DNA from: Watersipora subatra
Taxonomy: Eukaryota > Bryozoa > Gymnolaemata > Cheilostomatida > Watersiporidae
Length of the DNA: 64,000 nt
Assembly: GCF_963576615.1 (NCBI RefSeq)
Contig: NC_088709.1
Coordinates: forward strand, 17,435,264 to 17,499,263
Reading direction: 5' to 3'
The translations under genes were made by a program, and so were the position numbers. This document shows, piece by piece, positions 1 through 12,500 of the stretch; the stretch's first letter is position 1, and each line of letters begins with the position of its first letter. The notes under the pieces were generated by a model that was not told the origin of the DNA, made no database searches, and was given only the letters and a program-made list of their open reading frames with translations.

Positions 1-482
1 GTTGTATCTACTTAATCCTAAACATTTTGAATAAATTCTTTAAAAAATCATTGATGCTATCTAGTAATTGTCATGAAGAAGAACGTGAAAGTTCACTACT
101 TTAAGTAAGACTGGGTTCATATCTCTATTACCACCTCTACCTATATACCATCAGTTTCCTGTATTATCAAGGCAACACCCCCATTTCCTTGTCAAGGCAA
201 AGTGACAATCAATTCTTCTTTTTTCTATGACAGTTTTATTAATTTGGTTTCTTACACACCATTTTAATTGTTTGCCGACTATTATACAATGCATTTGTTT
301 TACTGCCGCATTCAATTACCTCAAGTGTTGATTGCTAAGCTGTAGAATGAATTAAAAGAAATCTAGTGTAAAGTTATAGCTTGAGCTCTCCTTTAACAGG
401 CAATGGATTAACTTCATATGTCGAAGCATGACTGCATATTGTTGTTTCATTTTTCAACTTTCGACAAAACACTTCGTTTTAG
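1..482. other. Intron or upstream sequence, no exon recognised
   Basis: AT-rich sequence left of the first exon I can assign. The next exon begins with two bases of a split codon, so this stretch should be intron of the BRCA1-like gene. I found no RING-type coding sequence here; the RING exons must lie further left. Confidence 0.5.
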
Positions 483-542
483 ATGCTGACTTGCCTGGAA
501 TGTCTGGTTGGAGCAGCTTCCCAGACCTGCCGAGTCAGACTG
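483..542 (+). CDS. BRCA1: BRCA1-like exon (small, upstream of the large exon)
   Basis: Acceptor CGTTTTAG and donor G|GTGGGT bound 60 bp. Read with two leading bases it gives DLPGMSGWSSFPDLPSQT and ends in phase 1, which matches the phase-1 start of the exon at 850. The residues are not diagnostic of any domain, so this exon rests on splice signals and phase only. Confidence 0.5.
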
Positions 543-3500
543 GTGGGTTAACAGATGCTCATTCCCAACTCATGGAGAAGTATATGGGAAATGTTACTAG
601 TGTTTGTTTTACTTTGATACTAACTCCACATCACAACATCATTGATCATGGCACAAAAAATATGTTGCATTTCTCTTCTAAAGAGAAGTGAAAGATGTGG
701 GTCAGCTGTTTTTTAGAACACGATCAAATCTTGATTTTCCCTCAGTGCATTTCTTGCCATCCATATAAGTAATGTTTGTGTTGTACTGTTAATAGAACTA
801 GTCATATTGGTTTTCTGTTATTTAGATTAATTTGCGCTTATTTGCACAGCTGGAACTGTACAGGAGTCATCTGAGATAATTTACGGTACAATGGATGACT
901 CACGATGTGAGTCTCAGCTGCAAAAAAAGCACTTCACTACTGATGATGTAATAAATGCAACATTGACAGAATCACAAAAGATCTGCACCGATGCCGCCGA
1001 TGTGTCAAATCAGGAAGTTTGCATGCAATCACCACCACCTTCTAGCAAACCGGTTTTATTCACATCGACACTAAAAAGAAAAGCAGCCAGGTCGCGAAAT
1101 GTATCAGAGAGTTCTTCCAGCTCCAGCGAAAGTAGTGTGTCAACGAGTTCTTCTGAGGTAGAGTTTCTGAAATCCTCTGATGTTAGTGGATTAGCATTCG
1201 GTTCTACGCCTGCAAAGAGTTCTGCTCAAATTCCACATGAAAAGGGTTATGATGATCTTAAGGCCTCCAATGATTTAACTGCTAGTGACGAAGATGAAAT
1301 TGCGGGTGTAATCTCACGAAAATCAAAAATGGCGATGTTGCCCGATGTGGATTTGACAAAAAGCTACTGCAAAGAACTTCTTGGCCTACCCGCTTTTGAG
1401 GTAGCCTCCGGATCCGAAGAATGTTCAGGTACTCCAGGTAATAGTTTAAGCAATTCAAAGAAGTCTTTCATTAGAAAACGTTTTCGCAATAGAGTTATAG
1501 AATCTGAGAGTGAAGATGAATGTGAACATGTTGATCGCGATACAAAATTCAAATCTGGATCTTCAAAGTCAACGCAAGTAAAAAGGTCAAGATCAGAGAG
1601 GGTTCAAAATGAAAACATCCCAAAACTGAGAACAAAGCAACACCGAAAAGCATCTAAAAATAAACCGGTAAAGACCTCGGTCAAGAAATCAGTTGAATCC
1701 AAAACAGTTGAGCCCATACTATCAGCACCTGCCAGTGAGCAGTACAAGAAAATTTCTCAACAAAATCAGAAGAATATTTCTAGAGAAGCCTTAGCACCCA
1801 AGGCTGATTCTAGTAAGATTATGGGCTTATTTCGTGATATCAGCAGAAATAAAGCTTGTGACATAAATGCTGATCTCAGCCATTTGTTGAAGGATGAAAG
1901 CACGACTCCGGATAGGGGTTTGATGAAAACGAACCAATTAGCTTCAAATGGGGTAGGAAATCCATTTGATCAAAGCGATCTAGTCTCAGACACCATTCAA
2001 CAGAATTGTAATGCTTCCAACATTGTAGCAAAGAGCTTGATGAAGTCAGATGCTAGCCCTAGAAGGAGTCCAAGAATTACTACACTGAACTCCAAAACCA
2101 AAAATTTGCAATCTACGGATGTGTGTACTGCAGCTACTAAGGAGCAAAATACCAAGTCAAAAATGTCTGTCAAGTTGGGTAAAATGGTTCCTTCTCCATT
2201 AAAAGCAATTTCCACAAATAATTCTTGCGCTGGTCTACCAATTGCTAGTACAAAACGTTCAAAACGTAAACACCAAAAGTTTAGCGATGAGCGGCTAGTT
2301 ATTGATGCAACCTTACCCCCAAGCCAGTCAAATTCGACTGAGCACGTTCAGTCACTTCTTCAGTTCCTGAAAGATCCAGCTTCAGCGCTACAACCACCTA
2401 ACCCATTACGTCTTTTACTTCCAGATAACAATGCAAAACATGAACAGCAGATAAATGACCAAAGTGAAACATTTCAAGAACAAAGTTTGATAGTTGAAAC
2501 CCTTAATGAGTTGGATAGATTGTCAGTGCCAAATGGCATGGGAGGCAAGGCCCCATCTGCAGAATATGAAAAAGATCAGATCGAAGTTTCAGAACAATCT
2601 TTTAAAAATAGTTCAGCTGACTCGCTGACACTTGATACTTCGCAGTGCAACCAATTTGCCATGACATCTCCAAACATTTCAAAGGAAATTACAACTGATA
2701 AGAAAAAAAGTGGTTTTAAAACACCGCCAGCTGATGAGGCAATGGCTGAATCTGTTATTTCTAGCCCATTGACACGCTCCAAAAAGAATAAACTTGACAC
2801 TAAACAGTCCAACCAAGGTTGCAAAGCTAGAAAGTCTGATAGTTCATTTCACTCCGTCATAACTGAATACTGCAAGGATTTAAACGATACAAAAAGTGAA
2901 CAGGTGACACTTACACCTCAAGGTTCAAAATCCAAGCTTGCTGACAAGCATAATGTAGATTCTTTAAAGGAGTGCATATCGTCTACCACGTCTAACAGTA
3001 GAGGTGGCGTTGATAAAGGTAGTCGCCATGAAGTAAAAAAGAAGCTCACCAATGCTCAAGTTGCTGTACGTAAACTAGATAGTGAACAGTTAGCAACATC
3101 AACAGTAAATGATGTAGGAGAGCAAACACCTTCTACCAAGCCTAAAAGAAGATGTAGAGGCGCTAAAGCATCTCATTCAACAGGCAAAGATATCCCTATT
3201 GTAGCTACTATGTTAGATCATCCTAGCTTCCTTGAGTTGATGGGCAATTCTTCTCCAAAATTTAGCTCATCTCAAGCATTGTCAACTAGTGAATCGGCTA
3301 GCATCTCAGCTAAAGCTGCTGCAACATTTGAAAAAATAGCGGAAGATAATACGGAAGCAGTTTCTCCTATGACTAAAGCACGACGATCACCGCGGATTAA
3401 TTCTAAACGAAAATCTTCAGAACCTCATGCCTTTGAAGAAGTGGCTTCTAGGCGTAAGGCTTCAAAGATGGAAACTTCAGAGGAAAAGGTTATCATTAAT

Positions 3501-6500
3501 TTTATTCCAACTAGTAATCATTTCGCCGTTAGTATTGTTTTTGCATCATTATGTAATGTTAATAAGTCTAGTTGGTGTGAATATGGCATATCAGGTAAAC
3601 AACAGGCAAGACTTCATGGACCATGTAGTTCTTTTCATTGCTATCTAAACAATTGATCAGAGTTTCGCCATTGTTTGCAAACTGATGGCGCTGGTGAAAT
3701 GTATGACATTTGTTGGAATAAATCGGACATATGTGCTGCTGCATAGTAAAGTACAATCATACCTCGACATATGAGCTTAATGCAATCTTGGACTGAGCTT
3801 GTATGTCAATGTTTTCATATCTCAATGCAATATTTCCCATATAAAATAACTAAATATATATTAATTCTTTCTCATACGCTGAAAAACAGGATATGTTATG
3901 TGTTATTAATTGTTGTAATTCACTACCTACGCTCACAAAGTAATAAATACATATTTAGTGGTTATAGTCTGCAATAAAATGTAACATTGTTATGTAGAGT
4001 ACTGTATAGAGTTTTTATCTTTGAGGCATACATAGTGGCTAACAGCGGTGTAAGAGAGACTTGACAGCAACGCGTACGTGACACTACATAACATAAAATT
4101 TTAATTTAACTCAAATGTATTTAGCTTACCAAACACACACACACTTAAAGCTAAGTTTTAATCTTGTACTTAACTTTAATTTTGTCTTTGACGTAGTTTT
4201 TTATTATACTTTTGGCTTTGTGCTTTTTACCTCGCTTTCACTGTAACTTTTAGCCACCTTTTTTCAAACTGATTTGATAAGAAAACCCGCTTCTCGCATA
4301 CTTTGTCATTTCATGGCCAGCGAGAACCGGCTCGCATGCACAAATCTCCAAGGCTTGTATCTCAAGGCGTATCTTGATGTTTGTTGGGCACTCGTATGTC
4401 GAGGTATGACTGGCATGTGCTACTGCATAGTAAAGTACTCTACTAAAACCAGTTGTCTAACTGAATATAATTTAGATATCTATTAATTTGTTCAATAGAG
4501 CATTTCGTCAGATGATGGTCCCCAGCATAGCAGCAGGAAGAAACTTCGAAAGAAAGAACCAATATGGCTAACTAAATACACTGTTTCTAGACACAAGAAT
4601 CAAAAAACTGCAGATGGGCAGGTTGGTATTCTAGTTAGCTGAGTGTGGTTGCTAGTCAGAAGGGAGCAAACAAAATCTGTCGTGCTAACACAAAATGATC
4701 AATTAATAGATTACTCTAAAAGCTAAGGAAACTTAATGCATTGTAAATCACATGGCCGGTTAACATGCTGGTCATCCAGGGGCTTGCATACAATTCACTA
4801 TGATAGCAAGCATTTCATTATCAACCAGTTTAGTAACTAAAATTAGTAGATGACTTATGAAACATCTTTAGTGTTCTGATGTAATACTGAAAGCTTTTCC
4901 TATTACTTTAGGATACAGGATTACCTACTCCTGCAGAGGCAGTGTGCAATTTGTTCACAAAGTCGTACAGTCGGAGGCGTGTAAACAGAGAGGAGGTAAT
5001 TTCTAATTTGGATGCCATGACAACGAGCTCACTCGATCCAGGCAAGTAGCTACAGCTCTGAAGCTGGATTTTGTTACCTCAATCTCGCAGTCAATCTGTC
5101 CGGGGATGCTTGTTTCGCATCTGGTTTGGTGTTAAGGTTGTTATCTCATACGATAGACGCTCTTATAACGTATGCCTTCTATAACGTATGCCTTCTCTAA
5201 CGTATGCCTTCTATAACGTATGCCTTCTATAACGTATGCCTTCTATAACGTATGCCTTCTCTAACTTATGCCTTCTACAACGTATGCCTTCTATAACGTA
5301 TGCCTTCTCTAACGTATGCCTTCTACAACGTATGCCTTCTAATACGTATGCCTTCTATAATGTATGCCTTCTACAACGTATGCGTTCTATAACGTATGCC
5401 TTCTATAACGTATGCCTTCTATAACGTATGCCTTCTCTAACGTATGCCTTCTACAACGTATGCCTTCTAATACGTATGCCTTCTATAATGTATGCCTTCT
5501 ACAACGTATGCGTTCTATAACGTATGCCTTCTATAACGTATGCCTTCTATAACGTAAAAATTTTATGTGAAGTTTTTGCTTCCTACTATTTAAAAAATTC
5601 CATATAACCGTAAAGTGTAAAGACGGGCGAGTTCTCAAATTCGATTTGAGAACTCGCCCTATTGTAGCTAAATAAAAATTAATCCGTTCCCATACTCTGA
5701 AAAAACACCTAAAAACGGGATATTACGATTGAAAAGTGTGTTTTTAATTGTTGCAATTCACTAATTACGCTGACAGGGTAACAAATACCTATCTAGCGGT
5801 TATTATCTGCGATAAAATGTAACATTACTCTGTACAGTGCTGTATAGAGTTCTTCCATTCAGGACAGATATAGTGGCTATCAGGGGTGTGAGAGAGACTT
5901 GACAGTGACACGTGAATGACATACGTGACACTACATAACATACAATTTTAATGAATTTAGTTTGCTAAACGCGCTTAAAGCTAAGCTTTAATCTTAAACA
6001 AAACTTGAGTCTAATTTTGACTTCATTTCCGTTATTTTTCGGCTCGGCTTTGCCTCGCTTTTGCTATCATTTTTAGCCAGCCTTTTTAAAACTTTTTCAA
6101 ACTGTTCCAACTAGGAAGACCAAGCAATGTTGTTTTTGCATCCTTCGCCACTTAGCTATTACATCGAGAGTCAGTTCGTATGCTCGTAGCTCAAATTTGT
6201 CTCGTACCTCACTGTATGTTGAGGAATGGTATTGGTTTTAGTTTTTCTAATTCATTGTAACTCTACCCACAAAGGATGTCAACGATGCTGCCCATATTCG
6301 CATCAACATGGCAGCGTTCGTTCGCAAGCTAGTCTCACCAGTTTATTATCAGTACTGTACTTGGACAGTGGTCAATATGGAAGTGTTCTGCCATGCCCTA
6401 CTCTGATTCACAACGTTTAAACAGCTGTTCTATACGGCAAATGTTTGCGCCGCCCCTTATCTAGTGGCGGTTTATTACAACTCAGGGGTCGGCAACCTGC

Positions 6501-9500
6501 GGCTCTTTCATCCCCTCACTGCGGCTCCCTCTGACTTTAGAATTTTCTCTTTTTATCACCATGTGCCAAGTAATTCATAACAATATAGAAATTTTATCTC
6601 TAGATTTTGTAATATAATTTTAAAAATGGTAAGTATGGTGATAAATCAAACATTGTCGCTTGCTAAGCGTCGTTATTTACATTATGTTGTATTATTAATA
6701 CCTTATCACATGATCATCACGTGACTGTAACATAAAAGTACCGAAAAATGTAGCGAAGGTCAGATCGCTACGAGATACCTCCTGATATTATGTCAACGAA
6801 CTGGATTAATTAAACAATTAGAAATCTAGTAAGGCTAGTCAGCCACTTAGGTCTGCAATATCGTCAACAACACTACTGAAAAACAACACTAATACAGGTA
6901 GTACACTTCATAACAGTTTATGCGCCAATAAAACCACCGAAATTATTTTATTGTTCTTTGCAAAAGTGTAATTTTGTTTTCTCAGCTGTTAAATCATTAT
7001 ACATGCCACAAATTTATGTTTTATGATGTAAACATTGTATAAAAACATTAAAAGCTAAACAAAAAATTTACATCTGGTATTTATATGTCTTTTAATTTGA
7101 AATATGAAAGGGGGTTTGTGGCTCCCACTGCGTTTTTTCTTGTTGAAAACGGGTCCAAATGGCTCTCTGAGTGGAAAAGGTTGCCGACCTCTGCCCTAAC
7201 TAGTATGCACTTTGGTATGTCACTTTTCCAACTAATTGCCATGAGATGCAAAAAGTGTTTTGAAGTTATTTTATGTTATTTTACAATTCTCCCTTGTTTA
7301 CAAAAACATGCCAGAGCTTGAAATCAGCCAATGGTCTCATTGAGTTATTTTCGCAGGGCATTATTCGGACTGTCTGGATACTTTGTCTGAATTAACTAGT
7401 TGTGTGGATTAGCAAGGTGATGTACACGGGATTATGGCAAGTGTTATAAAAAACGTTTGGCAGTTTCTACAAACGAAGTAGATAAAAGGCAGACTCTTAA
7501 GAAGAGATTTTGTCAATGTTTAAATGGTTTATTCAAGAATTTTTGTTATGAAAATATCCACCTACAAGAGCAGATAACCCCAAAGTGACATTTTTACCCA
7601 TGCAAGAAAAAACTGTCTATTAGTTGAGTAATTACTGAGCCGAAATACTGTATGGAAAGCGTGTTAAAGATAATCTGTGATGTATGTATTACTGTACCAT
7701 TAATTTGTAGAGCACTGTTGTATTAGTCATTCCTCATTTATCAGCTGGTATAATATATGTACATATAAGTACACTCATATACATATGTAAGAAATATTTC
7801 ATTTAGGCTATATCTTTTTAGTCGTGCCAATGCTCAAATCTCGTGGGTCAAAAAAATTCTCAGAAGGAACTAGATTGGTGTGAGAGGGTCGGGCTTGCTC
7901 TATAAGTGACTTTGTGTCATTCTGCACGGCATTCAGTCTAGTTAGTATTGGTTTAACATTACTTTTTACGCAATATAACTCTTCAGATTCATACGTGTAT
8001 ATTTATGGTTGGTACCAAGAGATTTGGTCTTTTTTCAATACGGTAGAGGCTCATACAACGTATACCTCCTACAACGTAAATTCCACATAACGTAAAGAAT
8101 TTATGTAAAGACTTTGCTTCGTACTATGTAAAAAATTCCATATAACGTATAAAGTGTGGAGTCGATGCAAATTTTTGAAATACAATTTGAATATAAAGAA
8201 TCCCATAGTTAGCCCTGAAAATATCACTTTCACTCTTGTCATACTTGTGAAAGAAAAATGACGTATAAAGCCTGGTTCCCATATACGTCGCAAAGCACCG
8301 CAGGCTATTAGCGGTGAAATGGAAACCTACGCGCCGGGGACCGTTGGTAGTTGCTGGCGACAACGCAAGAGTTTAGTTAGCGCTGTTCAAATTTCGCGAA
8401 TAGCCGCAGACAAAACCTTCTCGAAATTCAATGTACAGGTGAAGGTCAGCATTGTCGAAACGGCATTGCGAGCGAATATTTTTATGCCGTTATTAGCGAT
8501 GCAGCTTTATGTGAATATAAGCCGCCTAGCGTCGCAATCGTTTTGCTGCGCAAGATTACCGCCGGAGTCTCGCAATCGATATGGAAACCAGGCTTAAGAT
8601 TATCTCTGTTATATATACGAGTACCCTGACAGTCTAGTGTGTCGTGAGAGATCGTCAAGTTGTCATAAAGCATAGATAATAAGTAGCTGCACAACTATTG
8701 GTGCAGGTGTTACAGTGTCGATCTATCAGTCTGAATGTCATAAGTTGGAGTATTGTCGAAAGCTATCTTTCATCCTAACCTTAAACCTCGTAGACAGATG
8801 GCGGGCAGATAGATACCGCGCTTATTGTAGTAAATATATTTTTGTTTTACTTTACTGGTGACAAAATATCTTTTATTATTTTTCCTTTGTAGAATACACC
8901 TTCCTGTCTAGAAATAAATAAAGAAATCATTGTAAATTGGCGTCAAGGTGTGCATGCCCCTTAGTTTATAGTAAAATTACTTCAAGCTTGGTGAAAGTGA
9001 TAAGAAAAAGGAGAAAAGTTGTTGATACAAACCAATAATACAACTGTTACGGTGCAGCCAATAAATTAACAAGTCAAGTCTAATTTTTCCTTTTTGAAAG
9101 GTTGACTTGCAACAGAATTTGCATTACAGTTATTTGGTATCAAAAGATTCACCATGTCTTACTCTGCTGTGTTGTAAGTTTATAATATGTGGAAATGTGA
9201 TTATAAGCTCTTGAAAGCTCAAAAACGAGCCACAACCATCATGAAAATGGTCGTAGGTTGGAATCCCTCTCTCTCAAAACAGCTCAAATGTGACGTAGTT
9301 GAACATGCTGTGCTTCTGTTTACACTTTCATGCAACCTCAATCGTCAAAATGTTTTCACAAATATACTTCAGCAGTCAATAAAACCATGTCTGTTGTCCT
9401 TACGCGTCTATTTCATTATCATCGTAATGCTGTCATTTTGAGCACTGGTATCTCAAAAACCTAGCCTAAAAATCAGTTTAATTTTTAACTTTAGCTTGAT

Positions 9501-12500
9501 GGCGTGCATATCGTCCTCTGATAAACATGAGGAGCCTGTTGATAACCTGTGATGGTCGAAAAATGCTGCAGAAATTGTTCGCGCCATTTGGCGGGGAAAT
9601 ATGGGACACATGATCAGATTATGACTAAATGATTAGACCAAGCTGAAACGAAACTGTAAAGTAGCAAGCATCTGTATTTGATAAAAGCGTTCCAGTAGAA
9701 ATCTAAGTGTTTGTCGTAAACTAGTGCTATGAGGCGTTTTATATTGAGCTTTTTATTGGCCTTTCATTGTACTAATAACATCACGTGTCAAAATGATAAC
9801 CACATCAAGTTGAGTACGTCATCAAAATAAGGGATTCCAACCTACGGCCATTTTTGTAACTGTTCGATTTTAAACTTTTAAGAGCTTGTAATCACATTTC
9901 CATATATTTTGAACCTACAACACAGCAGAGTAAGACATGGTGAATCTTTTGATACCAAATAACTGTAATGTGAATTTTGTTGCAAGTCAACCTTGAAGTA
10001 TCAAAGAGGAGAGTTTGGAAAGATGTTGGGAAAGATTAAGCCATTTACATGTATTTTACTGTTCGTATAACGTAGATGTTCCCGGAGCTGATTAGTTACG
10101 TTGTAGGAGCGTCTGCACTACTAATTATTGTATACTCAAAGTAAAGAGTTTGTCCACTACATTTATTGACACAAATGAGCTTAGGAATGCTCATGCAATG
10201 GAGTTTGTATATCATGTAAACATTAAAAGCATATTTGATAGTCTTGATTAGGCGCCTAATGATGGCTGAAGGGGAAATTCGAGTTTTGGTGTCAAGGCTC
10301 TGGCTCACACTCATAACACCATTAAGGAAATTGTTTAAGTTTTGTTGTCATGTCTATTTTTATATAAATATGGGTTCATTTTATATCAAAAATGTTCATC
10401 TAATAAAGGTTGAATTGGCACATACATCTTAAGGCATCTACCCAATTGAAAAACAATAATAATGGCATTTTACACGCAGTCTTTTGTAGCATTTCGTACA
10501 TTTTAGACCAAGTGACATTTTTTGACCTTTTTTCATGTATTTTTAGGTAAGCTCTATGTTATGAAAAGTGTATAAAACAAGTTTTCTTACCTCCACATTG
10601 ATTTGGTTATTTAAATGTTTCAGAATTAGTTAAAACTGCTTCTACATCACCTCCTAAAGATACCAGTGTATTTGACTTCATCCCTTCACAGCCGAGTCCT
10701 GTTAAGTCAAAGAAGTGTGGAAACAAACGAAAACCCGCCAATACAAATGTATTTGGGGAGACAAAAGGAAAGCGAGAACCACGAAAAAACACTAAAAAGG
10801 CTCTTATCCAGAAGAAAATGCTTCTGAAACAGCTGAATGCTGATTGGGGAATTGATCAGCTTTCTGAAAAGGTTAAAGTCATTGATGAGATCAGTGAAAC
10901 GGGTGATGGTAACAGTGAGCCGCCGATGAGTCAGACAACAGCCTTGCGTAACTTGATTGATGAAATAGATTGTTCCACTACTCTAACCATTGAAAGTGAG
11001 GTGCCCAAAAAACGCTGCAGATTTCGAACATTATCAGCTAGAAAAAAGGCTATGCGGTCATTAACTAGCACCAATGGAGATCAAAATGCCAGTCCTGAGA
11101 CTTCTACAGAATTTTCAGAAAAATCTGGCCATGAGCTTGGAGTATCTGTACATGAAGTGACTGGTGAACGAGATGAATCAACGTTGAGTTCTTCTAAAAA
11201 TACTCAACGCATTTCAAAAGCATCTATGTCATATGCTAGCAAGGTAGCCAATGAGGGGACTGAAGTAAAGACTCGAGATCAACTCGAGACTCGGAGCGAG
11301 CGTTTACGCAGAGTGAAAGAGAACCTCGATTATGATTCTACAGTCGTTCCCAACAGACAGCCTGTGGCGAACCTATCAGCTGTTAAAATAGAAATTGGTG
11401 CCGATTGTTTATCCCCTTCAAGTATTAGGGTTGAGGCTAAGTTAACTCCTTCATTAAATGATAAAACCAAGGAGCTTAAATCTAACCACTCCACCACAAA
11501 GAAGCCTAAAGACCATGCCGCAACCATAACTGATCATGCTAAACCTGAGAGTAGAGAATTAGCTCGCATAGGTTCCCCAACATTGAGCTCTAATGCAGCG
11601 GAAGGAAATATCGACTTAAAATTAAGAAGCACCAGATCTTCACGTCGAGGGCCACAGTCTAAGAGGACGGAGACCAAGTATGAAAATTGTGCACAAAATA
11701 GTGAACCGAGCAACATGAGCACACGAGTAACAAAATCTCCAACTTCTATTTCAAATGTAACTCCACGCATTAGATCGAGACGTACTCCAGATGGGAAAGA
11801 AAATTATCGCCAAATAGATCGCAAAGCTAAAGGTGCAAAGGCTACTGGAACCAGTTTGGCGGGCAAAACCACTTCGCAATCAGATGTTAGGAGTTTTTCT
11901 GGCGTGGCCAAATCTCCAGGTACATCATCAAATGGCGTAGTCATTACTCCACATGTCTAGTTAATCGCTAAATTGAAGTCTGTGTTGTTTGGTTACCTAT
12001 AAACTAAAAGTCTTGTCTTTATGTTGAAGCTGTTTTGTATAGTTTGAATTTATTTCACAAAATGCTTCAGCTTGGCTAGCAAGTTCAGAAAGACAATATA
12101 TTTTACTGCGCTTTTACTATGCTTGTAAAGATTTTGTAACAAACCAGAAATTAAATCCTATCTTGGGTGTCATTACAGTATTCAGTAAGAAAGCATAAAC
12201 TATCCCTTCAAGTTCTCAAGTTATCTACTACCTATTTACTTCATATTGTTTGCAGGTGCAACCTCTCAGGACACCTGCACAGGCTTGTCGCCACCTATTA
12301 AACGTGGAAGGCGCACAAGAGTGATCATCGCTGATTCTGATTCACAAGTTTCCAACACAATTCAGAGTCCTGGTTGGTGATGAAATCTTTCCCTATGCTA
12401 TTAGGTTTTTCAACATACTGTCTGTATGGCTTTGCTGTAGCAAAAGTAAAAAACAATTAGAATGCACAGCTGTTAGCGATTTGATTGAAATTGGTTACAC

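Larger units (their letters stand above)
5149..5659. mobile_element. Truncated family-2 TIR element with expanded terminus
   Basis: Starts like the ends of the elements at 8040 and 52066 (GATAGACGCTCTTATAACGT), runs through the 16-bp array, then matches their subterminal sequence (AATTTTATGTGAAGTTTTTG, then AAAAAATTCCATATAAC). The homology stops at the hairpin ending at 5659, after which a family-1 repeat begins. Confidence 0.6.
8040..10118. mobile_element. Family-2 TIR element, carrying two nested insertions
   Basis: Left end GGTAGAGGCTCATACAACGT and right end ACGTTGTAGGAGCGTCTGC are inverted, with CTCCTACAACGTAA repeated just inside the left end. Copies at 29165-30038 and 52066-52935 align along the interior. 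Compared with these, this copy has extra DNA at 8269-8594 and 9100-9992. No transposase was recognised. Confidence 0.72.

Noticed and set aside
3489-3656. Continuation of the large exon to the stop at 3656
   Set aside because: The donor AAG|GTTATC at 3489 leaves phase 0, as the exon at 4499 needs; the sequence after it is AT-rich and unlike the rest of the protein. A donor at 3594 was also tried and gives the wrong phase.
5236-5424. Open frame through the 16-bp array
   Set aside because: Product is a pure repeat translation; explained by the minisatellite.
6475-7201. Perfect target duplication for the hAT-like element at 6483
   Set aside because: The flanking octamers TTACAACT and CCCTAACT share only about half their bases, so I list the element on its inverted ends alone.
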